Positions 27,021 to 36,784 of a DNA stretch of 64,000 nt are shown in pieces. Source of the stretch: JBBPYC01 sp038200275 (lineage in GTDB: Bacteria > Pseudomonadota > Gammaproteobacteria > Burkholderiales > Burkholderiaceae_C); NCBI GenBank assembly GCA_038200275.1, contig JBBPYC010000048.1, positions 62,001 through 126,000 on the forward strand, written 5' to 3'. Made by a program: the position numbers and the translations under genes. The stretch's first letter is position 1. Each line of letters opens with the position of its first letter. The notes beneath the pieces were generated by a model. That model was not told where the DNA came from. It saw only the letters and a list, made by a program, of their open reading frames with translations, and made no database searches.

Positions 27021-29006
27021 TCAAGGCCAGGCAAGGCAGGACTTGGTCGACGAACAGAAGCGACCGACCTGGCGCGACTGCGCAATCGCCGCCACGACGC
27101 CGCGCCAGCCAAACGTCGCCCCAACCGCTCTGGCAGCGCGTTCGGCATAGCCGCCGGCAAGCGCCGCCGCGCCGGAACGATCGGCCAGCTGCAGATTGAC
27201 GATGCAACCGATCAAGCCCAGGTGCGTCAATGCTTGTGGAAAATTGCCGAGGAATGCACCCGTGCTCGCATCCACCTCTTCGGCAAACAGGCCGACGTCG
27301 TTCGCACACTCGACCAACCGATCAATTCGCGATCGGGCCTGCTCAAGCCGGCCGTTTGCCAATTCAGCATCTGCAAGCCAGCAGCTGCAAACCAGAAATT
27401 CCCCTTCGGCACCTTCGAGCCCGTCTTCGCCCCAGTAGCGCGCCAGAAAGACCTCGCCGCGGCCGAGCGTTGCGACCACTTCGTCGATGGTGCGCGTGAG
27501 TACCCCGTCCGGCAGCGCGAAGCCGAGCATGGGTGCGAGCAACACGGCCGCATCGACGCCCCCGTCAAACGCTTGTCGCAGCCAGCCGTTGCCGGGCTCG
27601 GCCACGTGGGCCAGGATGTCCGCGCGCACGCGCTCGGCATCAACCAGCCACTTTGGATCAAGCAGCCGCCCCGCGCGCTCCAGCGCGACCCAGCACATCA
27701 GCTTGCCGTGCACGTGATGGCGCGCCGGCCCCCGCATCTCCCAGATGCCCTGATCTGGCTCGCGCCAGTGTGCGGCCACATAAGCTGCCACCGCATCCAG
27801 CAACCGACGGTACTGCGCATCAAGGCGACCGCCGAGCGCTTGATACATCCAGGCCAGGTCGAGCATCTGTCCGTACACGTCGATCTGGTTTTGTTGGTAG
27901 GCGCCATTGCCAACGCGCACGGGCGCGCTGTTTCGCCAGCCGGACAAGCCCTCGACCGTCGACTCGGGCAAGTCGAGCTGCGCATCAATGCCGTACATCG
28001 GTCGCACCCGCGGCAGCGAACGCACGCACGCGCGCTGCAGAAATTGATGAAAACAGCGCGCCTCGCCGCTGTAGCCGAGCACCGAGAGCGCGTACAGCGC
28101 AAAGGACGCGTCGCGCACCCAGCAAAACCGGTAGTCCCAGTTGCGCGCACCCCCAATCGATTCCGGCAGCGATGTGGTCGGTGCAGCCACGATTGCGCCC
28201 GTCGGCGCGTAGGTCAGCAGCTTCAGTGCCAGGGCGCTGCGGCGCACCACCGCCTCATGGGGGCCCCGGTAGCGGCAGTACCCGATCCACTCCTGCCAGA
28301 ACGCCTTCGTGGCGGCCAGGAACTCGGGCACCCGGGACCGTGGCGACTGCCCCTCCACGACGCTGTCGGCCAACACGAAGTCGAGCTGTTGGCCAGCAAC
28401 CAGTTCGAAGTCGGCTTCGGCCACGTCTGCCGCGGCACGAAATGCCACCGCGCCGTAGAGCCTGGGCAGCGCATCGCCTGCGCTCACGCCGTCGTGGGTG
28501 ACCTGCAAGTCCACGACTTCCCGCGCAAATGCTTTGGACGGCCGGTAGCGCAGCTCCATCTCGACCACGCCTCGCAGGCACTCGACCCGGCGCACGATCC
28601 AGCCCGGCGCATTCAGGCGAACGTAGTCATGCACGTCGGCATCGAGCTTGCGGCCGACCGGCATGAAGTCGAGCAATGCGACGCTGCCGCGACTTGTTTC
28701 GAACACGGTGCGAAGCATGTTCGTGTCAGGCAGATAAGCGCGCTGGCAGGTGAAGTCACCCTTGGGCCGGATCGACCAATGACCGCCGCGGTCGTGGTCG
28801 AGCAGTCGGCAGAACACCGGGTCGGCATCAAACCGGCTCATCGTCGCCCAGTCGATGGTGCCGTCGCGCGCAACGAGTGCAGCACCGTGGCAATCACCGA
28901 TCAGCGCATGATCCTCGATCGGCTCGTCCTCAAAGTCTGGCGGCTTGTTGGAATTGGGCTCGTCTGCCGCAGATGCGGCTACGTTTTGGTCAGCAATCGC
29001 AGTCAT
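27021..29006 (-). CDS. Glycoside hydrolase family 15 protein (glucoamylase/trehalase type)
   Basis: The ATG at 29006 gives 661 residues; the same frame stays open upstream for another 1.2 kb, but that part mirrors gshA. The N-terminal beta domain (about 30-240) starts with DHALIGDCHGAALVARDG. The alpha/alpha barrel follows with RNWDYRFCWVRDASFALYAL near 290 and WEMRGPARHHVHGKLMCW near 445, both hallmarks of bacterial GH15 enzymes. Members release glucose from alpha-glucans, and some are trehalases. It lies at the edge of the glycogen/trehalose island, so either a trehalase or an alpha-glucan exo-hydrolase fits. No signal peptide is seen, so it acts in the cytoplasm. The start is not supported by a clear ribosome binding site. 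Confidence 0.85.
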   Translation of the reverse strand: MTAIADQNVAASAADEPNSNKPPDFEDEPIEDHALIGDCHGAALVARDGTIDWATMSRFDADPVFCRLLDHDRGGHWSIRPKGDFTCQRAYLPDTNMLRTVFETSRGSVALLDFMPVGRKLDADVHDYVRLNAPGWIVRRVECLRGVVEMELRYRPSKAFAREVVDLQVTHDGVSAGDALPRLYGAVAFRAAADVAEADFELVAGQQLDFVLADSVVEGQSPRSRVPEFLAATKAFWQEWIGYCRYRGPHEAVVRRSALALKLLTYAPTGAIVAAPTTSLPESIGGARNWDYRFCWVRDASFALYALSVLGYSGEARCFHQFLQRACVRSLPRVRPMYGIDAQLDLPESTVEGLSGWRNSAPVRVGNGAYQQNQIDVYGQMLDLAWMYQALGGRLDAQYRRLLDAVAAYVAAHWREPDQGIWEMRGPARHHVHGKLMCWVALERAGRLLDPKWLVDAERVRADILAHVAEPGNGWLRQAFDGGVDAAVLLAPMLGFALPDGVLTRTIDEVVATLGRGEVFLARYWGEDGLEGAEGEFLVCSCWLADAELANGRLEQARSRIDRLVECANDVGLFAEEVDASTGAFLGNFPQALTHLGLIGCIVNLQLADRSGAAALAGGYAERAARAVGATFGWRGVVAAIAQSRQVGRFCSSTKSCLAWP

Positions 29007-29219
29007 TGAATCTGTGGTTCGCGGTGGTACGGGGGTTTGATTCCGATAAGTGGCGGCAAGTGAGACCACGCCCCCGGCCCAGAGTTCGCCAACTGCCTCA
29101 GCCCAGCGATGACCAAGCCGACCTATGATGCCGCCATTCGACGGCGCGTTTGGAACGGCAGGTTGGCACCCAGGGGCGCCGGCAGCAGCGCCGTTTTCAG
29201 CCTCGGCAGGAGACCTTAT

Positions 29220-30755
29220 TTGAATGCAACAACCGGCAGCCTGATCACGCAACGGCTGGGCAGTATCTCGCCGGACCGACTGGCCGGCATGCGTCGCGGC
29301 ATCGAAAAAGAGAGCCTGCGCACGCAGCCAGACGGGCGCCTGAGCACCCACCCCCACCCAGCCACACTGGGCTCGGCGCTGACCCATCCGCACATCACGA
29401 CCGACTTCAGTGAGTCGCAGGTCGAACTCGTGACCGGCGTGCATGCCAGCGGCGACGACGCGATCGACGAGCTGACCCGCGTGCACCAATTTGTCTACCG
29501 CGCGATCGGCGATGAGATGCTGTGGGTTGGCAGCATGCCGTGCGGGCTGCCCAGCGACAACGACATTCCGATCGGTCAATATGGTCACTCGAACGTTGGG
29601 CAAGCCAAGAGCGTCTACCGGATGGGGCTTGCGCACCGCTATGGACGGCGCATGCAGACCATTTCGGGCATCCACTACAACTGGTCGATGCCGGGCATCG
29701 ACAACGACGGCTACTTCGGCCTGATCCGCAACTTTCGCCGCCATTCGTTTCTGTTGCTGGTGCTGTTCGGCGCTTCGCCAGCGATCTGCTCCAGCTTCGT
29801 TGAGGGCCGCGAGCACACGTTGCAGACGATCAAGGGGCACACATTGGGGCTGCCGCACGCAACGTCGCTGCGCATGGGCCGGCTGGGCTACCAGAGCGAT
29901 GCACAGGCGACTCTCGCGGTCAGCTACAACAGCCTGCAGCGCTACGGCGCTTCGCTGCAGCAAGCACTCACGCAGCCGCATGCGGCCTACCAAGACATCG
30001 GCATTCGCGCTGCAGACGGCAGCTACCGTCAGTTGTCCACTGCGTTGCTGCAAATCGAAAACGAGTTCTACGGCACGATCCGCCCGAAGCGCGTGATCCA
30101 GCCCGGTGAGCGGCCGCTGCATGCGTTGCGCGAACGCGGGGTCGAATACGTCGAAGTGCGCTGCATGGATTTGGACCCGTTCGAGCGGGTTGGCATCAAC
30201 GCGTCGACCACACGCTTCATCGATATGTTTTTGCTGCATTGCCTGTTGAGCGACAGCCCGCCGGACGACGAGGCGGAAATTGCCGAGTTGGCCCGCAACC
30301 AGGATCGTGCAGCGATGCGTGGGCGCGAGCCCGGGCTGCTGCTGGAACGCAGGGGTCGTGAAGTGCCGCTGGTCGATTGGGCGCTAGAACTGCTCGCGGA
30401 CATGAAATCCATCGCTGCCATGCTGGATCGGGCGAGCAGCAGCGCCCGCCACTCCGACGCACTGCAACAGGCGGAGCGTCAATTGCGCGGCGACGCAGCG
30501 CTGCCGTCCGCCCAGGTGTTGCAGACGATGCATGAGCAGTACGACGATTCTTACGTGCGCTTCACGCTCGCTCAGTCCGCCGCGACGCGCCACGCAATGC
30601 TCGAGCTGCCACTGTCGCAAGCTGCGGAGTTGGAGCTGCGCCACATGGCGCAAGCTTCGCTCGCGCGTCAGGCTGAGCTCGAAGCGGCGCCGCAGCCTCC
30701 GTTCGAGAAGTACCGAGAGCAGTATCTGGCGCCGCAACGGCTGTCAGTCCCGTAA
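29220..30755 (+). CDS. gshA: Glutamate-cysteine ligase (E. coli type)
   Basis: First step of glutathione synthesis. I place the start at TTG 29220 because CAGGAG sits 7 bases upstream and the product (511 residues) then matches the usual length near 518; the open frame extends to an ATG at 29109 without such a site. Seen: RRGIEKESLR near 25, ITTDFSESQVELVT near 60, SGIHYNWSMP near 155 and YVEVRCMDLDPF near 315, all typical of the proteobacterial GshA type. It is isolated between the divergent GH15 gene and the convergent malQ. The product, glutathione, is the cofactor for gfa and frmA elsewhere in the window. Confidence 0.93.
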   Translation: MNATTGSLITQRLGSISPDRLAGMRRGIEKESLRTQPDGRLSTHPHPATLGSALTHPHITTDFSESQVELVTGVHASGDDAIDELTRVHQFVYRAIGDEMLWVGSMPCGLPSDNDIPIGQYGHSNVGQAKSVYRMGLAHRYGRRMQTISGIHYNWSMPGIDNDGYFGLIRNFRRHSFLLLVLFGASPAICSSFVEGREHTLQTIKGHTLGLPHATSLRMGRLGYQSDAQATLAVSYNSLQRYGASLQQALTQPHAAYQDIGIRAADGSYRQLSTALLQIENEFYGTIRPKRVIQPGERPLHALRERGVEYVEVRCMDLDPFERVGINASTTRFIDMFLLHCLLSDSPPDDEAEIAELARNQDRAAMRGREPGLLLERRGREVPLVDWALELLADMKSIAAMLDRASSSARHSDALQQAERQLRGDAALPSAQVLQTMHEQYDDSYVRFTLAQSAATRHAMLELPLSQAAELELRHMAQASLARQAELEAAPQPPFEKYREQYLAPQRLSVP

Positions 30756-30784
30756 CCGCGCCGGGCAAGATTCACGCGCCGACT

Positions 30785-32332
30785 TCAGTCGGCCATGAGC
30801 GCAGTCCGGGGATGATCCGGCTCGTTCAGCGTATCGATGCTCGAGCGGCCCGTTACCGCGCTGAGAGCTGCGAGTCGTGGAGCGATGAATGTCTGCACCT
30901 GCGACCATTCAAAGCGCCACGCCCAGTTGCCGACGGCAGAGCCCGGCAGGTTCATGCGCGTCTCGCCCTCGAGTCCGAGCAGATCCTGCATCGGCAACAA
31001 GGCCGTGTTGGCGACTGAGCAGCAGGCGGCGCGAATCATTGCCCAGTGCACATCCGGCTCGATGTGGTCACCAAGATAAGCGCGCGCGAAGCGCCGTTCA
31101 CGCTCCGACGCTGCTGCCCACCATCCGAGCGTGGTGTCGTTGTCGTGCGTGCCGGTGTACACAACCGATTGCGGCGGGTACTGATGCGGCAGGTATTCGT
31201 TGTTGCCATCGCCACCGAACGCGAAATGCAAGACCTTCATGCCGGGAAAGCCGCAGGCATCGCGCAATTCGATCACGTCCGGCGTGATCAGCCCCAGGTC
31301 TTCCGCGATGATCGGCAGTGGACCAAGGTCGCGGGTCAGCGTATCGAACAATGTGTGGCCAGGGCCAATCACCCAACGTCCTTCCAGCGCAGTCGGCGCT
31401 TCAGCCGGCACCGACCAATAAGCCGCAAAGCCGCGGAAATGGTCGATCCGGAAGCCGTCTGCGTGCTGCAACGCACGCCGCAGCCGCGCGCTCCACCAAG
31501 CAAAATCTTCGGCTGCCATCCGGTCCCAGCGGTACAGCGGATTGCCCCAGCGCTGGCCGTCGGCACTGAACATATCGGGCGGCACGCCGGCCACCTGCGT
31601 TGGCAAACCGTTGCCGTCCAGTTCGTACAAGTCCGGCCTCGCCCAGCAGTCGGCGCTGTGGTGCGCGATGAAGATCGGCACATCGCCCAGGATGGACACC
31701 CCTTGTCGGTTCGCGTGGCTTTTCAAAGCCGCCCATTGCGTGTCGAACACCCACTGCACAAAGCGCCAGAAATCGAGATCCCGCGCATGCACGACGCTCG
31801 CGTCGGCCAGCGCAGCGATGTTGCGATCGCGCAGTGCAGCCGGCCACTGCCACCAGGGCTGCCCTTCATGCGCGCCCTGCAAGGTCATGAACAGCGCGTA
31901 GTCATCGAGCCAATCCGCTTCGCTGCGGCACCATTCGGCAAACCGGGTCCGCAACTGCGGCGACGCGCGCTCAAAAAAACCGGCGCAGGCAGCACGCAGC
32001 TGCGCATGCCGCCATGGCTGGAGCGTTTCGAATGCAACCCGGTGAGGATCGAAACCATCAGTGGGCAACTCGGGCGGTGCCAGCCAGCCGGCTTCGACCA
32101 GCGGCTCGAACGCCACCATCAACGGGCTGCCCGCAAACGCAGATACGCTTTGGTACGGCGAGTTACCGGGCCCGATCGGGGTGTTCGGCAGCACCTGCCA
32201 GACACGCTGGCCTGCCGATGCCAACCAGTCGACGAACCGAAACGCGTCCGGGCCGAGGTCGCCGATACCGTGAGGACCTGGCAATGACGTGATGTGCAGC
32301 AGCACGCCGGCACTGCGTTGTTGCAAATTCAT
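30785..32332 (-). CDS. malQ: 4-alpha-glucanotransferase (amylomaltase)
   Basis: Transfers alpha-1,4-glucan chains between maltodextrins. The ATG at 32332 gives 515 residues. GH77 features: RSAGVLLHITSLPGPHGIGD at the N terminus, FRIDHFRGFAAYW with the catalytic Asp near 290, IIAEDLGLITPDV with the acid Glu near 340, and THDNDTTLGWW with the third acidic residue near 390. It is divergent from glgB, with about 270 bases between the starts that probably hold both promoters. It would recycle short glucans produced by the TreYZ and glycogen enzymes. Confidence 0.95.
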   Translation of the reverse strand: MNLQQRSAGVLLHITSLPGPHGIGDLGPDAFRFVDWLASAGQRVWQVLPNTPIGPGNSPYQSVSAFAGSPLMVAFEPLVEAGWLAPPELPTDGFDPHRVAFETLQPWRHAQLRAACAGFFERASPQLRTRFAEWCRSEADWLDDYALFMTLQGAHEGQPWWQWPAALRDRNIAALADASVVHARDLDFWRFVQWVFDTQWAALKSHANRQGVSILGDVPIFIAHHSADCWARPDLYELDGNGLPTQVAGVPPDMFSADGQRWGNPLYRWDRMAAEDFAWWSARLRRALQHADGFRIDHFRGFAAYWSVPAEAPTALEGRWVIGPGHTLFDTLTRDLGPLPIIAEDLGLITPDVIELRDACGFPGMKVLHFAFGGDGNNEYLPHQYPPQSVVYTGTHDNDTTLGWWAAASERERRFARAYLGDHIEPDVHWAMIRAACCSVANTALLPMQDLLGLEGETRMNLPGSAVGNWAWRFEWSQVQTFIAPRLAALSAVTGRSSIDTLNEPDHPRTALMAD

Positions 32333-32603
32333 GGGGGATCGGCTCGACGATGCATGGCTTGGAACGCGCATTGCGCGCGAGGGTCATCTTTCAAGGCACG
32401 CACTGTAAACTGTCGACACAGGTCTCCTGCGCGCGCATCTCGGCAATACAGGCCTTGTCCGCGCCAACTCTCGACCCATTCTTTGCTACGGACTCGACGC
32501 TCTCGTCGGCGAACCGCTGTATTGACCGATCGATGGGTGCACCGCCGGCTACTGCCGCTTGCCGGACGCTACCGCACAACCGTTAACCAACAATCCAACA
32601 CTC

Positions 32604-34520
32604 ATGGCCAAAAAGAAATCCGCCGCCACCGGCGTTTTGGGCGAGCAAGACATTCACTTGTTTCGCGAAGGCACGCACGGGCGCCTTTATCAAAAGCTCG
32701 GATGTCAACTGCGCGAGGACGACGCGGTGTTCTCCGTCTGGGCACCGAACGCCGAGAGCGTCTCGGTGATCGGCGACTTCAACGATTGGCGTGTTGACGC
32801 GCATCCGGCGCGCGCCAGGTCCGACAGCACCGGCATCTGGGAGGTCGCTGTGGCCGGCGTGGCGCACGGCCATCGCTATAAATTCGCGATTCGCACGCGC
32901 AGTGGAGAACTGCTGGAAAAAGCCGACCCGTTTGCGCGCTTTTCCGAGCTTGCCCCGGCCACCGGCTCGATCGTCTGGAAGCCGGCAAACGAGTACCAAT
33001 GGAACGATGCCGAGTGGCTGCGTGAGCGTCCCCAGAAAAATAGCCTGGCGGCGCCGCAATCGGTCTACGAAGTGCACCTGGGTTCGTGGCGACGCGACGA
33101 GCAGGGCAACATGCTCGACTATCGGGCCTGTGCCGATCAGTTGGCCAAATACCTGACCGACATGGGCTTCACACATGTCGAGCTGATGCCGATCACCGAA
33201 CACCCGTTCTACGGCTCGTGGGGTTACCAGACCACCGGTTATTTCGCTGTTACGTCACGCTACGGCACCCCGGAAGACTTCAAGTACTTCGTCGACAAGA
33301 TGCACCAAGCTGGCATCGCGGTGCTGCTGGACTGGGTCCCGTCGCACTTTCCGGCCGACGCGTTCGGGCTGGCCCAGTTCGACGGCACCCACCTGTACGA
33401 GCATGCCGATCCGCGTCAGGGTTTCCACCCCGAATGGAATTCGTCGATCTTCAACTACGGCCGCAACGAAGTGCGTGCATTTTTGCTGTCGAGCGCGATG
33501 TTCTGGCTCGACGAATACCACCTCGACGGCCTGCGGGTCGATGCGGTGGCCTCGATGCTGTATCTCGACTATGCGCGCAAGCACGGCGAGTGGATTCCGA
33601 ACCCTTACGGCGGCCGCGAGAACCTTGAAGCCGTGTCGTTTTTGAAGCTGGTCAATGAGTCCGCTTATCGCGATCATCCCGGCGTGCAGGTGATTGCCGA
33701 GGAATCGACCGCATGGCCAATGGTCTCGCGTCCTACCTACCTGGGTGGCCTGGGCTTCGGCATGAAATGGAACATGGGCTGGATGCACGACACGCTCAAA
33801 TACATGAGCGAAGACCCGATCTACCGGCGCTATCACCACGGCCAGCTTACGTTTTCGCTGGTTTATGCGTTCAATGAAAACTTCATGCTGCCGCTGTCCC
33901 ACGATGAGGTGGTGCATGGCAAAGGCTCGCTGATCAACAAGATGCCGGGCGACACCTGGAACCAGTGCGCCAACCTGCGGCTGATGTTCGGCCACATGTG
34001 GGCCCATCCGGGCAAGAAGCTGTTGTTCATGGGCGGTGAGTTCGGCCAGCGACGCGAATGGAACCACGACGCTGCGCTGGAATGGTGGCTCTGTGACGAC
34101 GAGCACCACAAGGGTGTTCAACGCTGGGTCACTGATTTGAACCAGCTCTACAAGAATGAACCCGCACTCTATGAAGTCGATTTTGACGCTGCCGGGTTTG
34201 AATGGCTGGACTGCAACGACGCGGAATCCAGCACCCTGAGCTACCTGCGCCACGCCAAAGACGGCTCCACCGTCATGGTGGTTGCCAACTTCACACCACT
34301 GGTGCGCGAGAACTATTTGATCGGCGCACCGAACTCCGGCTTCTGGCGCGAATTGCTGAACAGCGACGCGCCGCAATACGGCGGCAGCGGTGTTGGCAAT
34401 TACGGTGGTATGCAGACCGTGCCGGTCGCAGCCCATGGCCGCTATCAGGCCTTGAATCTGACGCTACCACCGCTTGGCTTCCTGATCCTGAAACACGAAC
34501 AAGAGGAAACGAAGAAGTGA
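32604..34520 (+). CDS. glgB: 1,4-alpha-glucan branching enzyme
   Basis: Introduces alpha-1,6 branches. The ATG at 32604 (MAKKKSA) gives 638 residues; an in-frame ATG at 32559 would add 15. It has one CBM48 domain (about 45-140, FSVWAPNAESVSVIGDFNDW) and lacks the extra N-terminal domain of the longer E. coli enzyme. GH13 catalytic residues: Asp313 in DGLRVDAV, the Glu of IAEEST (366) and Asp434 in LSHDEVVHG. The stop overlaps the GTG start of glgE, so the branching enzyme and the GlgE polymerase are translationally coupled. That is the expected pairing for the GlgE pathway. Confidence 0.96.
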   Translation: MAKKKSAATGVLGEQDIHLFREGTHGRLYQKLGCQLREDDAVFSVWAPNAESVSVIGDFNDWRVDAHPARARSDSTGIWEVAVAGVAHGHRYKFAIRTRSGELLEKADPFARFSELAPATGSIVWKPANEYQWNDAEWLRERPQKNSLAAPQSVYEVHLGSWRRDEQGNMLDYRACADQLAKYLTDMGFTHVELMPITEHPFYGSWGYQTTGYFAVTSRYGTPEDFKYFVDKMHQAGIAVLLDWVPSHFPADAFGLAQFDGTHLYEHADPRQGFHPEWNSSIFNYGRNEVRAFLLSSAMFWLDEYHLDGLRVDAVASMLYLDYARKHGEWIPNPYGGRENLEAVSFLKLVNESAYRDHPGVQVIAEESTAWPMVSRPTYLGGLGFGMKWNMGWMHDTLKYMSEDPIYRRYHHGQLTFSLVYAFNENFMLPLSHDEVVHGKGSLINKMPGDTWNQCANLRLMFGHMWAHPGKKLLFMGGEFGQRREWNHDAALEWWLCDDEHHKGVQRWVTDLNQLYKNEPALYEVDFDAAGFEWLDCNDAESSTLSYLRHAKDGSTVMVVANFTPLVRENYLIGAPNSGFWRELLNSDAPQYGGSGVGNYGGMQTVPVAAHGRYQALNLTLPPLGFLILKHEQEETKK

Positions 34521-36553
34521 GCAGAGTCCGGAGTCGAAAAAAACAGGAAGTTTTGCCAATCCAGCTTGACGACGGTCGCACCCGCGTCGTGATCGAGAGC
34601 GTCACGCCGTCTGTCGACGGTGGACGCTTTCCCATCAAGCGTGTGGTCGGCGACACGCTCGCGGTCGAAGCCGATTGCTTCGGTGACGGCCACGACGTGG
34701 TGGCTTGTGCGCTGCTGTGGCGCCGCACGGGCCAGGCCAAATGGAACAACGCACGGATGACCGCGTTGGGCAACGACCGCTGGCGCGCGACGTTCGTCGT
34801 CGACGCACTGGGCGAGTGGGAATATACGGTCTGCGCCTGGGTCGATCCGTTCTTGTCATGGCAGCATGACTTTGAGCGCCGGATCGATCCGGCCGACGTG
34901 AAAATTGCCGCGCAGACCGGCGCCGAATTGATCGAGTTGGCCGCCAAGCGTGCGGGCCGTACGGCCGATGCGAAGGTGTTGAAGAATTGGTCGCGCGTGC
35001 TGGAAAAGGCCACCGCTGGCGCAGCCGATGTTGAGGCGTTGCAGCGCATCGGCATTGATGCGGAAGGCAGCGCCGCTGCCGAGCGCCACCCCGATTTGAC
35101 CTTCGCGCTGACCTATCCCGGTCCCCATCGCGTCACGGTGGAGCGCGAGCGCGCACGCTTCTCATCGTGGTACGAATTCTTCCCGCGCTCGGCGGCCAAC
35201 GACGAGACTCGGCATGGCACGTTTGCTGATTGCGAGACCTGGCTGCCTTACGTGCAGCGCATGGGTTTCAACGTGATCTATTTTCCGCCCATCTCGCCGG
35301 TGGGCCGCAACCGCCGCAAGGGCAAGAACAACACGCTCGATCCGGCAGCGGACGACGTCGGCAGCCCCTGGGCGATTGGCGCGGCCGAAGGTGGCCACGA
35401 TGCGATCCTGCCGGAACTCGGCACGATGGAAGACTTCCGCCGCTTCGTGCAGCGCGCTGGTGACGCCGGTATCGACGTCGCGCTCGACATTGCGTTCCAG
35501 TGCGCACCGGACCACCCGTGGATCGCGCAGCATCCGGAGTGGTTCAAGAAGCGCGCCGACGGCAGCATTCAGTATGCGGAGAACCCGCCGAAAAAGTATC
35601 AGGACATCTATCCGTTCGACTTCGAGACTCAGGATTGGGCCAACATGTGGACCGCACTGGTCGAAGTGTTCGAGCACTGGATCGAGCAAGGCGTGCGAAT
35701 CTTCCGCGTGGACAACCCACACACCAAGGCGTTTCCGTTTTGGGAATGGGCCATTTCGCGCATCCGCAGCCAGCACCCGGACATCATTTTCTTGTCCGAA
35801 GCATTCACGCGGCCCCGTGTGATGCATCGGTTGGCCAAGGTGGGGTTCAGCCAGTCCTACACCTATTTCACCTGGCGCAATACAAAGCAGGAACTGGTCG
35901 AGTATTTCACCGAACTGACGCAAGGCCCTGGTAAAGAATACTTTCGGCCCAATGTCTGGCCGAACACACCGGACATCCTGCCGGCGGCACTGCAGTACGG
36001 CGGCCGGCCGATGTTCATGGCCCGGGTCGCACTGGCTGCAACGCTGTCCGCGAGCTACGGCATCTACGGCCCGGCGTTCGAGTTGCTGGAACATGAATCG
36101 ATGCGGCCCGGATCGGAGGACTACCTCCACTCGGAGAAGTACCAGATCCGCAACTGGGACCGCAATCGTCCCGACTCACTGGCCGACTTCATTGCCGCGT
36201 TGAACCGCGCACGCAACCAGAACCCGGCGTTGCAAAGCGATGCAGGTCTGCGGTTTCTGAGCATCGACAATGACCAGATGCTTGCGTATGTGAAATCGAC
36301 GCCGGACCAGTCGAACGTGGTGGTCTGCATCGTGAACCTGGACCCGAACAACACGCAAAGCGGTTTCGTCGAAATCGACATGCAGGCGCTCGGCCTCGAT
36401 CCGCAGCAGTCCTACCAGATGCACGACCTGATCACGGATGCGCGTTTCATCTGGAACGGCCCGCGCAACTTCGTGATGCTCGATCCGCGTCGGGTTCCGG
36501 TACACGTCCTGCGGGTGCGTTCTCGTCTTCGCAACGAGACCGATTTCGGCTGA
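34517..36553 (+). CDS. glgE: Maltose-1-phosphate maltosyltransferase GlgE
   Basis: Extends alpha-1,4-glucans with maltose-1-phosphate. The GTG at 34517 has AGAGGAAACG upstream and overlaps the glgB stop; 678 residues. Domain order: N-terminal beta domain (about 1-190), GH13_3 barrel (from about 210, WYEFFPRSAANDE) and a C-terminal beta domain. Catalytic Asp399 in RVDNPHTK and Glu428 in LSEAFTRPR are 29 residues apart, the same spacing as in Streptomyces GlgE; a third acidic residue is Asp486 in NTPDIL. HTKAFPFWEW is the family signature. It acts after the TreS-maltokinase fusion encoded next. Confidence 0.95.
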   Translation: MSRVRSRKKQEVLPIQLDDGRTRVVIESVTPSVDGGRFPIKRVVGDTLAVEADCFGDGHDVVACALLWRRTGQAKWNNARMTALGNDRWRATFVVDALGEWEYTVCAWVDPFLSWQHDFERRIDPADVKIAAQTGAELIELAAKRAGRTADAKVLKNWSRVLEKATAGAADVEALQRIGIDAEGSAAAERHPDLTFALTYPGPHRVTVERERARFSSWYEFFPRSAANDETRHGTFADCETWLPYVQRMGFNVIYFPPISPVGRNRRKGKNNTLDPAADDVGSPWAIGAAEGGHDAILPELGTMEDFRRFVQRAGDAGIDVALDIAFQCAPDHPWIAQHPEWFKKRADGSIQYAENPPKKYQDIYPFDFETQDWANMWTALVEVFEHWIEQGVRIFRVDNPHTKAFPFWEWAISRIRSQHPDIIFLSEAFTRPRVMHRLAKVGFSQSYTYFTWRNTKQELVEYFTELTQGPGKEYFRPNVWPNTPDILPAALQYGGRPMFMARVALAATLSASYGIYGPAFELLEHESMRPGSEDYLHSEKYQIRNWDRNRPDSLADFIAALNRARNQNPALQSDAGLRFLSIDNDQMLAYVKSTPDQSNVVVCIVNLDPNNTQSGFVEIDMQALGLDPQQSYQMHDLITDARFIWNGPRNFVMLDPRRVPVHVLRVRSRLRNETDFG

Positions 36554-36784
36554 TATCCCAGGGCATGCATCGGCGACGGATGGTTCACACCGCTGCCGAT
36601 GTTCGCCCGAGCGTTCTTGAATTCTGCGCAGGCTGCGCTCGACCTTCCCGGTTTCTGGTTCCATCTTTTTTGTGCTGCCTCGTTTTTGCAGCGCCCTGAC
36701 ATTGCCCAACTGCGGCGCCGCACTGCAAAGCCCGGCGAGTAGCGGCAAAGCAGGCCCCGTCGCCCCAACCTTTTCCGACTCGCC

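Noticed and set aside
27021..30239. A 1072-codon open frame on the minus strand as one large gene
   Set aside because: Only the part from 29006 down matches GH15; the upstream third is the mirror of gshA and contains no domain or ribosome binding site.
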